This document shows positions 28,988 to 37,988 of a DNA stretch of 64,000 nt, in pieces. How positions within the stretch are numbered: the first letter of the stretch is position 1; every line of letters starts with the position of its first letter. A program made the position numbers and the translations under genes. Under the pieces are notes generated by a model, which saw nothing but the letters and a program-made list of their open reading frames with translations, had not been told where the DNA came from and did not search any database. The stretch is from Aquimarina longa SW024. Lineage in GTDB: Bacteria; Bacteroidota; Bacteroidia; Flavobacteriales; Flavobacteriaceae. The DNA is taken from positions 141,824-205,823 of the forward strand of contig NZ_KQ474104.1 of NCBI RefSeq assembly GCF_001401755.1. Direction: 5' to 3'.

Positions 28988-30006
28988 TATATAGGGATTT
29001 TAAGCAATATTGAATATTTATTATTTTTCTGTACTATTTCTAAAGCAAATTTTTTGGAATAAAGAATTTCTAAACGTCTTTTAATATTTTTAATTCCAAT
29101 TCCATCAGGTTTTTTTGATTTTGATTTTTCTTCATAATTATTACTAGAGATAAATATCAACTCATTAGAATGTCTTTTAAAAGATATTTCTAAATTCATA
29201 CTGTCATTATTATCCAGTCCATGCTTAAAAGCATTCTCTATAAATGGTAAAAACAGCATAGGAACTACTTTAACGCCATCAATGTCACCAATTATATCAA
29301 TTGTGGACGTAACTCGATCTCCGTAACGCATTTTTTCAAGTTCAATATAATTATCTATATGATCAATTTCTTGTATTAAAGGTAGTTTTTTTTTGCTTGT
29401 TTCATATATAACATATCGCATAAAATCAGATAATTTTAATATTAAATTAGGTGCCAAGTCTGATTTTTTCAATGACAGTGCATATAAACTATTAAGTGTA
29501 TTAAAAAAAAAATGAGGTTGTATCTGTGCTTTTAAATATTTTAATTCCGTTTTATACTGAAGTTCCATTAACTGTCTATTCTTATTATGCATAATACGAA
29601 AATCCACAGTATACTTAATTGCAGAAGTCAATCCTACTACATACAATTCTCCTATAGCCACTGCCATAATATGATTAAACCCAAATGGAGCATGCCTACC
29701 TCTCACTTCTGGCCATATGTCTTCTGTAACCAATAAAAGATTAAGACCTGACCTTAGTATATAGTGAATTGCAAGAGATAATAATAAGAATAAGACATAG
29801 TATACATATTTCTTCTTGAAGATATATTTAGGAACCAAATAGTATAGATTAAAATACACTAAAGCTATATGTAAAGGAAACTCTACTAAATTAGACTTTA
29901 ACGAATACCAATAATCATTAAAATAACTCCCCCATCGAATTACATTAAATAAAAAATAAATAATCCAAAAATATAGATGATATTTTCGTTTAATAGTCTT
30001 TTTCAC
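28987..30006 (-). CDS. LytS-type membrane sensor histidine kinase
   Basis: A 339-residue kinase with four predicted membrane helices in the first 150 residues and a His_kinase domain (PF06580) with phospho-acceptor in LKAQIQPHFFFNTLNSLY (His near residue 190) and the ATP-binding N-box PMLFLPFIENAFKHGLDN plus KPDGIGIKNIKRRL. It has no periplasmic sensor of any size, so it probably senses a membrane or cytoplasmic signal. Its coding region overlaps the following LytTR regulator by one base. It is divergent from susC, with 246 bp between starts. Confidence 0.9.
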   Translation of the reverse strand: MKKTIKRKYHLYFWIIYFLFNVIRWGSYFNDYWYSLKSNLVEFPLHIALVYFNLYYLVPKYIFKKKYVYYVLFLLLSLAIHYILRSGLNLLLVTEDIWPEVRGRHAPFGFNHIMAVAIGELYVVGLTSAIKYTVDFRIMHNKNRQLMELQYKTELKYLKAQIQPHFFFNTLNSLYALSLKKSDLAPNLILKLSDFMRYVIYETSKKKLPLIQEIDHIDNYIELEKMRYGDRVTSTIDIIGDIDGVKVVPMLFLPFIENAFKHGLDNNDSMNLEISFKRHSNELIFISSNNYEEKSKSKKPDGIGIKNIKRRLEILYSKKFALEIVQKNNKYSILLKIPI

Positions 30007-30151
30007 CTTATACTTCTTTTACCAAAAACATTAAATAGCACTGTCAAAACTTCTTAATTTAACAAAAATTTTTGAAAAATGTAAGGCTATTTGTACAGAA
30101 AAACAAAAAAAATAAGAATATCAATTTTTTAAAAAACCGTCATCTACTACT

Positions 30152-30185
30152 CAATGTCGATTGTTACTAAAACAATGTCGTTTGT
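30152..30185 (+). promoter_or_regulatory. 21-bp-spaced direct repeat, candidate LytTR operator
   Basis: CAATGTCGATTGT (30152-30164) and CAATGTCGTTTGT (30173-30185) differ at one of 13 positions and begin 21 bp apart, two helical turns. LytTR proteins such as AgrA bind two direct repeats about two turns apart, so this fits. It sits 12 bp before the likely susC -33 region and 146 bp from the kinase start. Binding is inferred. Confidence 0.65.
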
Positions 30186-30196
30186 CTAAAAAAAAA

Positions 30197-30224
30197 TTTG
30201 TTAAAAATTTTATATATTACTTTG
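30197..30224 (+). promoter_or_regulatory. Candidate susC promoter
   Basis: TTTG at 30197-30200 and TTACTTTG at 30217-30224 resemble the Bacteroidetes TTTG / TAnnTTTG elements with one mismatch in the -7 box. The start codon lies 29 bp beyond. Directly after the direct repeat, it suits activation by the LytTR regulator. Confidence 0.4.
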
Positions 30225-30252
30225 AGATCATTCAAAAAAACAACACTTTAAT

Positions 30253-33200
30253 ATGAAACAAAAATTTTTAATCTTAACAATCCTATCCTTTTTCTCTTTT
30301 CTGAGTTTTGGGCAAGGAACTCAAATTACAGGTACCGTAAAGGGAGCTTCTGATAGTAGCCCTCTACCTGGAGTTAACATTTTAGTAAAAGGGACTACAA
30401 ACGGAGTACAAACAGATTTTGACGGAAACTACACAATTACAGCTTCAACTGGTGATATACTTGTTTTTTCTTATTTAGGAATGATGAACAAAGAAGTAAT
30501 CATAGGTGGTAATACAGTAATAGATGTTATTCTGGAAGAAGACGCTGAACAACTTGAAGATGTAGTCGTAACTGCCCTTGGTATCAAAAAAACAAGAAAA
30601 TCCTTAACATATGCTGCTCAGAATGTAAGTGCTGCTGAGTTAACAAAGGTAAAAGATGCTAATCCTATCAACAGTCTTTCTGGTAAAGTTGCCGGACTTG
30701 TTGTTAACAGAAGTGCTTCTGGAGTAGGGGGATCTGTAAAAATAACACTTAGAGGTAATACGTCTACCAGAAACAATCAACCGCTATATGTAATAGACGG
30801 TATTCCATTATTAAATAATTCGGCTACACAGCCTAATAGTACATTTGGATCTATTGAAGCTGCTGGTAATAGAGATGGAGGAGATGCTTTATCATTAATA
30901 AATCCTGATGATATTGAAAGTATCAATGTATTAAAAGGTGCATCCGCATCTGCTTTATATGGTAGTCAGGGATCTAATGGGGTAATCTTAATCACTACCA
31001 AAAAAGGAAAATCAGGAAGTTTTAAGACCAATGTATCTTCTAGTTTTACAATAGATGAAGCAGCTTATTTGATAGATTTTAATGATCGTGCTCAAGACAA
31101 TGTAGATGACTTCTTAAAAACAGGAACAACTGCGATCAATTCTATCTCAGTTTCTGGAGGAACAGAAAATGCGCAAACCTATTTTTCTTATGCTAATACA
31201 CAAGCATCAGGGATTATACCGACTCATAATGTAAAAAAGCATACTTTTAATGTTAGAGAAACTGCAAAACTTTTTGATAACAAATTAACTGTAGATGCTA
31301 ATATTTTACTTTCTACTCAGAAAATACATAACAAGCCTATTTCTGGATTCTATTACAATCCACTAGTTGGAGCATACAATTTTAATTCTGAGACCGAGAA
31401 TTTAAACGATTATAGCGTTTTTGAAGAATTTAATGCAAGCAGAAACTTAATGGCGCAACGCTGGTTTAGAGGAACTACTGACATTGAGCAAAATCCATAT
31501 TGGATTATCAATAGAAATGCTAGTGATGATACAAATCAAAAAGTAATCGCTTCAGCCTCTTTAAAATACAAGGTTAACCCCTGGTTAACTATTGCAACAC
31601 GTGGTAGCTATGATAAGAATTTCTATAAGTTTGAAAGAAGAATTCATGCAACTACTAATGGAACGTTATCGGCAAACAGAGGACGTTTTTTATTAAATGA
31701 AGTAGAAGACACACAAATCTATGCTGATGTTATTACTACTATTAACACGCCTATAGGAGAGAATTTTAATTTTACAGCAAATATTGGTACTAGCCTTAGA
31801 CAATCAGATATAGGCAATGGTGTCTTATTAGATTCTGGTGTAGGTGGTAATTTAAAAATCCCTAATGTTTTTACTTTATCAAATTTTGAAGTTGGTACAG
31901 CTGGGTTTAATCCAGTAATAAAACAAACTCAAGCAGAACAAAAAGAAGTACAATCATTATTTGCCAGTACTACCTTAGGGTTTAAAGAGATGCTATACCT
32001 AGATATAACGGCTAGAAACGATTGGTCATCTACAGTTACCAAGTCTTTCTTTTATCCATCTTTTGGTCTTACAGGAGTAATCTCAGAAATGATAGAAATG
32101 CCAGAAGCTGTAACATATGCCAAAGTAAGAGCTTCGTATGCCGAAGTGGGTAATGATATTCAAAGTTTTTTAAACAATCCTATCAATACTATTGGCACAG
32201 GTCAGGGAGGATTAAATCCACCTAATACGATCCCATGGGTCGATTTAAAACCTGAAACTCAAACTTCTATAGAATTTGGTACAGAATGGCAGTTCTTTAA
32301 TAACCGATTAGGGTTTGATATCGGATATTATAAAACCAATACTACAGATCAGTTTATGAGGTTCGCTACCTCTGGGGCTCTTGCAAATCCAGCAGGAATA
32401 ACATCGCCTTTCTTTTCTATCAATGCTGGAGATATAGAAAACAAAGGAATTGAGATTTCTGTTACTGCGACTCCTATAGAAAATGATAATTTTTCCTGGG
32501 ACACTTCTATAAATTATGCTAGTAATAAAAATACAATTATAGAATTAGACGATAGACTATCAAGTGATTTTATAACACTTACTCCATTTAGTGTTAATGC
32601 ATATGCATTATTATTACAAAAAGGAGGATCTTTTGGAGATATCTGGGGGGCTCAACTGCTTAAAAATGAAAATGGACTACCTGTATTAAGAACAAACCCT
32701 GAGGATAATAGCACATCTTTCCCTACTGTAGAGCCAAGTGAAAGTACTCGTGGTGGTTTTGAAAAGTTAGGAAATTCCAATCCTGATTTCTCATTAGGTT
32801 TCAGTAACTCATTTACGTATAAAAATGTAACTCTAAATTTCTTAGTAGATGGAAAATTTGGTGGAGAAGTAATGAGTCTTACACAAGCAGAAGCGGATCT
32901 TAACGGAACCTCAAACAGAACAGGTACTGTACGAATTTTTGACGAAGCAACAAACTCAGAAACAACAATACCTGCTAAAGACTATTATCAAATTATTGGA
33001 GGTAGAAATGGAAGAACTAGTGAGTACATCTATGATGCAACAAATGTACGTTTAGCAGAATTATCATTAGGCTATAAATTCAATTTAGGAGAAGACAGCT
33101 TCTTTAATTCTATTAACGCTTCTTTAGTCGGTAGAAATTTATTCTTCTTTTATAAAGATGCTCCTTATGACCCAAATATATCGTTAAGTACAGGAAATGG

Positions 33201-33273
33201 ACTTCAGGGTGTTGATATATTCGGATCACCATCTACCAGAAGTATTGGTTTAAACGTTGGATTATCATTTTAA
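30253..33273 (+). CDS. susC: SusC/RagA-type TonB-linked outer-membrane transporter for chitin oligomers
   Basis: A 1006-residue SusC-like protein: signal peptide (about 1-20, ending SFGQ), carboxypeptidase-regulatory-like domain (about 22-95; SPLPGVNILVKGTTNGVQTD), plug (about 105-255; VAGLVVNRSASGVGGSVKI, PLYVIDGIPL, and VLKGASASALYGSQGSNG) and a barrel ending in SIGLNVGLSF. It lies 22 bp before its SusD partner. With GH20, NagB and the chitinases around it, the ligand is most likely chito-oligosaccharides, which is inference. It is probably the first gene of a transcript controlled by the LytS/LytTR system opposite. Confidence 0.93.
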   Translation: MKQKFLILTILSFFSFLSFGQGTQITGTVKGASDSSPLPGVNILVKGTTNGVQTDFDGNYTITASTGDILVFSYLGMMNKEVIIGGNTVIDVILEEDAEQLEDVVVTALGIKKTRKSLTYAAQNVSAAELTKVKDANPINSLSGKVAGLVVNRSASGVGGSVKITLRGNTSTRNNQPLYVIDGIPLLNNSATQPNSTFGSIEAAGNRDGGDALSLINPDDIESINVLKGASASALYGSQGSNGVILITTKKGKSGSFKTNVSSSFTIDEAAYLIDFNDRAQDNVDDFLKTGTTAINSISVSGGTENAQTYFSYANTQASGIIPTHNVKKHTFNVRETAKLFDNKLTVDANILLSTQKIHNKPISGFYYNPLVGAYNFNSETENLNDYSVFEEFNASRNLMAQRWFRGTTDIEQNPYWIINRNASDDTNQKVIASASLKYKVNPWLTIATRGSYDKNFYKFERRIHATTNGTLSANRGRFLLNEVEDTQIYADVITTINTPIGENFNFTANIGTSLRQSDIGNGVLLDSGVGGNLKIPNVFTLSNFEVGTAGFNPVIKQTQAEQKEVQSLFASTTLGFKEMLYLDITARNDWSSTVTKSFFYPSFGLTGVISEMIEMPEAVTYAKVRASYAEVGNDIQSFLNNPINTIGTGQGGLNPPNTIPWVDLKPETQTSIEFGTEWQFFNNRLGFDIGYYKTNTTDQFMRFATSGALANPAGITSPFFSINAGDIENKGIEISVTATPIENDNFSWDTSINYASNKNTIIELDDRLSSDFITLTPFSVNAYALLLQKGGSFGDIWGAQLLKNENGLPVLRTNPEDNSTSFPTVEPSESTRGGFEKLGNSNPDFSLGFSNSFTYKNVTLNFLVDGKFGGEVMSLTQAEADLNGTSNRTGTVRIFDEATNSETTIPAKDYYQIIGGRNGRTSEYIYDATNVRLAELSLGYKFNLGEDSFFNSINASLVGRNLFFFYKDAPYDPNISLSTGNGLQGVDIFGSPSTRSIGLNVGLSF

Positions 33274-33295
33274 TTAAAAGGAATAGAATAATATT

Positions 33296-34912
33296 ATGAA
33301 AAATATAATTAAAAAAACAATTATTACTGCTTTTGCATCATTAGTTGTACTCTCATGTACAGATGATTTTGAAGCATTAAACACAGATCCTAATGGTCTT
33401 ACAGATGAACAAAGTGAAGGAGATTTTTTCAATGTAGGTGGGCCATTTAAACCTATATTTTTAAACCTATATCGATATGATCCTGCTTGGCATACACAGC
33501 TACAGCATAACTTAAATGCTGATACATTTTGTGGATATATGGCGCCCCCAAGACCATTTGTAGGAGGAGTAAACACTACAAATTATGGGTTTGTTGATTT
33601 TTGGGATCAATTCCCTTGGGATGTTCCATATTCTGAGACAGGAGTTATGAAAAGTGCAAGTCTAGTGCAACAACGTGGAGAAGAAAAATTCCCATTAATC
33701 TATGCAATTGCTCAAATACTAAGAGTAGAAGGAATGCATAGAGTAACAGATGTCTATGGACCAATAGTGTATTCAAAATTTGGAGAGATAGGAGCTTCTT
33801 TTGCAGAGTATGATTCACAGCAAGAAGTATATAATCAATTTTTTGATGAGCTAGATCAGGCAATTACTAAATTGTCTACAGATCTTACTAATGAGCAGTT
33901 CAAAAATTTTGATTTAGTATATGATGGAAAGTATGCACAATGGGTGAAATTTGCCAATTCATTACGATTACGATTAGCGATAAGAATTGCTAAAGTAGAT
34001 CCTGCCAAAGCTAAAATACAAGGAGAAAAATCATTATCACATAGTGTCGGATTGTTAGCAAGTAACGACGATAATTTTATTATTCAAGGAGGAGCAACAC
34101 ATCCATTAACCGTTTTTAATTCAAGCTGGGATGATGTACGTATGAATGCATCTATGGAATCAATACTAGTAGGATATGATGATGCAAGAGGAAATGTTTT
34201 GTTTGAAGAATCTAAAGTAACAGCAGGGACTCTCAAAGGGTTACGAGGCGGAATGCCAAAATTAGGTAACTATTCTGATGAAGTAGCTCAAAAAGATGAT
34301 TATATAAAGTTCTCTAGATTAGGAAACTCTTATATTGCTGATGAAAGTCCAACAACAAGTATTCAACTAATGACTGCTGCAGAAGTATACTTCTTAAAAG
34401 CAGAAGCTGCATTACGTGGATGGGCTGGTGCTGGAGATGCGCAAGCTAATTATGAAAAGGGAATTACAACCTCTTTTACTCAGCATGGAGTCTCTGGAAG
34501 TGCTGCAGCTTATATAGCTGATGCTACATCTACTCCTATTGATTATGTAGACCCTATTAATACTTCTAACAACATCAGCGCATTATCAAATATTACAATT
34601 AAATGGGATGGCGGAGCTTCTAATGAAGAAAAACTGGAGAGAATCATTACCCAAAAATGGATCGCTATGTTCCCTGATGGGCAAGAAGCATGGAGTGAAT
34701 TTAGAAGAACTGGATATCCAAAAATATTCCCTGTTGTAGCTAATAATAGTGGAGGTACTATTGATACTAATATACAAGTAAGAAGGTTGCCTTTCCCTGC
34801 TAGTGAACGAAATTCAAACCCACAGGGAGTAGAACAAGCAAGAACACTTCTTGGAGATGCTGATGACGGAGGAACACGATTATGGTGGGATGTTGCAGGA
34901 TCAAATTTTTAA
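33296..34912 (+). CDS. susD: SusD/RagB-like surface lipoprotein for chitin oligomer binding
   Basis: A 538-residue lipoprotein whose signal ends in the lipobox SLVVLSC, followed by acidic DDFEALNTDPNGLTDEQ, the usual start of the SusD-like_2 (PF12771) group. TPR-like helices carry the SusD pattern (RLAIRIAKVDPAKAK, VYFLKAEAALRGWAGAGDAQANYEKGI). It lies on the outer face of the outer membrane as the lid of SusC. The ligand is assigned only from context. Length matches the family. A hairpin at 34943 follows its stop. Confidence 0.92.
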   Translation: MKNIIKKTIITAFASLVVLSCTDDFEALNTDPNGLTDEQSEGDFFNVGGPFKPIFLNLYRYDPAWHTQLQHNLNADTFCGYMAPPRPFVGGVNTTNYGFVDFWDQFPWDVPYSETGVMKSASLVQQRGEEKFPLIYAIAQILRVEGMHRVTDVYGPIVYSKFGEIGASFAEYDSQQEVYNQFFDELDQAITKLSTDLTNEQFKNFDLVYDGKYAQWVKFANSLRLRLAIRIAKVDPAKAKIQGEKSLSHSVGLLASNDDNFIIQGGATHPLTVFNSSWDDVRMNASMESILVGYDDARGNVLFEESKVTAGTLKGLRGGMPKLGNYSDEVAQKDDYIKFSRLGNSYIADESPTTSIQLMTAAEVYFLKAEAALRGWAGAGDAQANYEKGITTSFTQHGVSGSAAAYIADATSTPIDYVDPINTSNNISALSNITIKWDGGASNEEKLERIITQKWIAMFPDGQEAWSEFRRTGYPKIFPVVANNSGGTIDTNIQVRRLPFPASERNSNPQGVEQARTLLGDADDGGTRLWWDVAGSNF

Positions 34913-34942
34913 TTAGATTAATTAGCCAATAAATTGAGTTAT

Positions 34943-34995
34943 AAAAGAGATGGATAGAGATCTTATAAAGATATAAACTCAACCCCATCTCTTTT
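34943..34995 (+). terminator. Long-loop hairpin after susD, possible attenuator
   Basis: AAAAGAGATGG (34943-34953) and CCATCTCTTTT (34985-34995) are perfect 11-bp arms around a 31-base loop, with a weak T-rich exit. It may cap the susCD mRNA while letting some transcription through to the nagB-type gene 59 bp farther. Confidence 0.5.
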
Positions 34996-35053
34996 ATTAA
35001 AAGCCTTAAAATAATAATAACAATAAAAAAATCATCATCAAACTCTTGAGTAA

Positions 35054-36973
35054 ATGATCCAGGAAATTGAATACAAACAGGTAGGACAGTTTGAAAAATC
35101 AAAATTTGAGAAAATTCACAGTGAGATTTTCCCAGATTCATCGATAGCTTCAAAACTAGTTGCAAATGAAATAGCAACACTTATTAAACAAAAACAACAG
35201 GAAGGTAATCCTTGCGTGCTTGGTCTTGCTACAGGTTCTTCGCCTATAAAAGTATATGAAGAATTAGTAAGTCTACACCGCTCTGGAGAATTAAGTTTTT
35301 CTAATGTGGTAACTTTTAATTTAGATGAATACTATCCAATGGATAGTACTCATCAACAAAGTTATTACCATTTTATGCATCAACATTTGTTTGATCATAT
35401 AGATATCAATCCAGAGAATGTAAATATTCCTGACGGTACTGTTCCAATTTTAGAAATGGATCAGTATTGTATTGATTATGAAATGAAAATCAAAGAATAT
35501 GGTGGATTAGATTTTCAACTTCTAGGAATTGGTAGAACAGGTCATATCGGCTTTAATGAACCAGGATCACACCCTAATTCTGGTACAAGAATAATCACTT
35601 TAGATCATGTTACCAGAACAGATGCCTCTTCTGATTTTAATGGATTAGAAAACGTGCCAAAAAAGGCCGTAACTATGGGTATTAGTACCATTATGAAATC
35701 AACAAGGGTACTACTATTAGCTTGGGGGCATAAAAAGGCTTCTATCGTTAAAGAAACTATAGAAGGTGAAGTGATATCGAATATCCCCGCATCATTCCTT
35801 CAAGAACACAAAAACACTACTATTATTCTCGATTCTGAAGCTGCATCAGAGCTTACACGTATAAAAACGCCATGGCTTGTAGATCAATGTATCTGGACAG
35901 AACAATTAAAGTTTAAAGCAGTTACTTGGCTTAGTGAAGAATTAACTAAACCTGTATTAAAACTTACAGATAAAGATTATAATGACAATGGAATGTCTAG
36001 TCTTTTAGCAGTAGAAGGATCTTCTTATAATCTTAATATTAAGATTTTTAATAAACTCCAACACTCTATAACAGGATGGCCTGGAGGAAAACCTAATGCT
36101 GATGACACCAATAGACCAGAAAGAGCATTACCCGCAAAAAAACGAGTATTGATTTTTAGTCCTCATCCTGATGATGATGTAATCTCTATGGGTGGAACCT
36201 TCTTACGATTAATTGATCAAGGACATGATGTACATGTGGTTTATCAAACATCTGGTAATATCGCAGTAACTGATGAAGAAGCTCTTAAGTTTGCTGAAGT
36301 AGCCAATAGTTTCCAATCTAGTAATGGAGACAACTCATCTTATGAAAAAGTGATTTCATTTCTAAAATCAAAAAACCAAGGAGATATTGATATTCTAGAA
36401 GTCCGACAGATTAAAGGATTAATAAGAAGAATGGAGTCTATCGGTGCTACTAGATATTTTGGATTAAATGATGATAAAGTTCACTTTTTAGATCTTCCTT
36501 TCTATGAAACAGGAAAAATTAAAAAGAATCCTCTAGGTGAAGAAGATATAAAAATAACAGAAAGTATTATTGAGAAAATAAAACCACATCAGATATATGC
36601 TGCGGGAGACTTAGCAGATCCACATGGTACTCATAAAGTTTGTTTAGATGCCGTTTTTAGCGCATTAAAAAACTTAAAACCAAAAGAATATATGGATGAT
36701 TGTTGGTTATGGTTATATAGAGGTGCTTGGCAAGAATGGGATGTTTCTGAAATTGAAATGGCTGTACCTTTAAGCCCAGATGAAGTTAGTAAAAAAACAA
36801 ATGCCATTTTATTTCATCAATCTCAAAAAGATAGAGTTATGTTTCAGGGAGAAGACTCCAGAGAATTCTGGTTAAGAGCTCGTGAAAGAAATAGAAATAC
36901 CGCAAAATTATATGATCAGCTTGGACTCGCAGATTATGAAGCGATAGAAGCGTTTAAAAAATATGATTTTTAA
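35054..36973 (+). CDS. nagB: Glucosamine-6-phosphate deaminase fused to a LmbE-like deacetylase
   Basis: A 639-residue two-domain protein. Residues about 20-290 are a NagB-type deaminase with LGLATGSSPIKVYEEL, FNLDEYYPM and GIGRTGHIGFNEPGS; the catalytic Asp of the LDEYY motif and the His/Glu of the GHIGFNE motif are present, while a Thr sits where E. coli has Asp141. Residues about 365-620 are a GlcNAc-PI de-N-acetylase/LmbE-type fold with the zinc motif PHPDDD near 372 and DPHGTH near 521. It should convert glucosamine-6-P to fructose-6-P. Similar proteins of 640-660 residues are normal in Bacteroidetes. The second domain might deacetylate GlcNAc-6-P, but this is inference. It follows susD by 141 bp. 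Confidence 0.9.
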   Translation: MIQEIEYKQVGQFEKSKFEKIHSEIFPDSSIASKLVANEIATLIKQKQQEGNPCVLGLATGSSPIKVYEELVSLHRSGELSFSNVVTFNLDEYYPMDSTHQQSYYHFMHQHLFDHIDINPENVNIPDGTVPILEMDQYCIDYEMKIKEYGGLDFQLLGIGRTGHIGFNEPGSHPNSGTRIITLDHVTRTDASSDFNGLENVPKKAVTMGISTIMKSTRVLLLAWGHKKASIVKETIEGEVISNIPASFLQEHKNTTIILDSEAASELTRIKTPWLVDQCIWTEQLKFKAVTWLSEELTKPVLKLTDKDYNDNGMSSLLAVEGSSYNLNIKIFNKLQHSITGWPGGKPNADDTNRPERALPAKKRVLIFSPHPDDDVISMGGTFLRLIDQGHDVHVVYQTSGNIAVTDEEALKFAEVANSFQSSNGDNSSYEKVISFLKSKNQGDIDILEVRQIKGLIRRMESIGATRYFGLNDDKVHFLDLPFYETGKIKKNPLGEEDIKITESIIEKIKPHQIYAAGDLADPHGTHKVCLDAVFSALKNLKPKEYMDDCWLWLYRGAWQEWDVSEIEMAVPLSPDEVSKKTNAILFHQSQKDRVMFQGEDSREFWLRARERNRNTAKLYDQLGLADYEAIEAFKKYDF

Positions 36974-37021
36974 AAATTGTTATGTTTTGTTAGTTTAAGT
37001 AAACCTTTTGCTTAAAAAAAT

Positions 37022-37046
37022 CCTCCCCTCAATATTTGAGGGGAGG
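37022..37046 (+). terminator. Strong terminator after nagB
   Basis: CCTCCCCTC and its complement form a GC-rich 11-bp stem with a three-base loop, preceded by seven A and followed by TTGCTTTT. It separates the susCD-nagB transcript from the kinase and GH20 genes. Confidence 0.9.
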
Positions 37047-37116
37047 GTTGCTTTTATTCCTATTTTTTCATAAAAATAATTCTCTATTATACATAAATAT
37101 AACTAATACATAACTA

Positions 37117-37974
37117 ATGATATTATTTGCAGATAGTGGTTCTACAAAATGTGATTGGATTCTTCTTAATGACGCAGGAAGACTCATTCATAAAACCCAA
37201 ACAGAAGGCATAAATCCTCTTTTACTTTCTGATAATAGCATCTTAGAGATTGTACAAAAAGCAAATATTATACTACAAAACAGAGACTCAATCAGTGAAA
37301 TCTACTTTTATGGAGCTGGATGTAATGAAAATGATGCTAAAAAAAGAATAAAACTCGCACTTCAATCTATATTTAAAAACCTAACATCTATACTCATTGA
37401 AGAAGATATTAATGGAGCAGTAAAAGCAACAACCAAAGAACCTGGCATTGTATGTATTCTTGGGACAGGGACAAATTGTTGTTATTTTGATGGAGAAAAA
37501 ATTATACAAAAATATCCTGCTTTAGGATATCTATTAGCAGATGAAGGAAGTGGTAATTATCTTGGAAAAAAGCTAATAAAGGACTATTTTATGAGTAAAA
37601 TGCCTTTAGATGTAGCCTCTCTTTTTAAAGGTTATTATACTGCTCAACTCGATCAACTTCTAAATGAATTATACAGCACTGATTATCCAAACAGATATTT
37701 AGCGTCTTACGCTCAATTCATTTTTAAAAATCGAGGAAATGAATATTTAGAAGATGTATTAAATCAGGCTATCTCTGATTTTATAAAAACCTACCTTTTT
37801 CAATATAAAAAAGAATTATCACAACATCCAATACATTTTGTAGGCTCTGTTGCCTATTACTCTCAGGATGTTATCAAAAAATTATTGGATGATTATGGGT
37901 ATCGAGTTAAAAGCTTTATTAAGAGTCCAATAGATCAATTAGTAAAAAATATAGTCACGCAAAGAAATTTTTAA
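37117..37974 (+). CDS. BadF/BcrA-type N-acetylglucosamine kinase
   Basis: A 285-residue member of the BadF/BadG/BcrA/BcrD ATPase (NAGK-like) fold: phosphate-1 motif ADSGSTKCDW at residues 5-14, phosphate-2 motif ILGTGTNCCYFDG near 113, and LADEGSGNYLGKKLI with the catalytic Asp near 139. Bacteroidetes kinases of this type and length phosphorylate GlcNAc. Its product would feed the NagB-type protein just upstream. The GH20 gene follows 14 bp later, so the two form one unit, separate from nagB because a terminator intervenes. Confidence 0.85.
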   Translation: MILFADSGSTKCDWILLNDAGRLIHKTQTEGINPLLLSDNSILEIVQKANIILQNRDSISEIYFYGAGCNENDAKKRIKLALQSIFKNLTSILIEEDINGAVKATTKEPGIVCILGTGTNCCYFDGEKIIQKYPALGYLLADEGSGNYLGKKLIKDYFMSKMPLDVASLFKGYYTAQLDQLLNELYSTDYPNRYLASYAQFIFKNRGNEYLEDVLNQAISDFIKTYLFQYKKELSQHPIHFVGSVAYYSQDVIKKLLDDYGYRVKSFIKSPIDQLVKNIVTQRNF

Positions 37975-37988
37975 AAAACACATTAATA

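Noticed and set aside
35054..36973. Loss of NagB activity due to the Thr at the E. coli Asp141 position
   Set aside because: To my knowledge this residue also varies in other active NagB-type enzymes, and the LDEYY and GHIGFNE residues remain.
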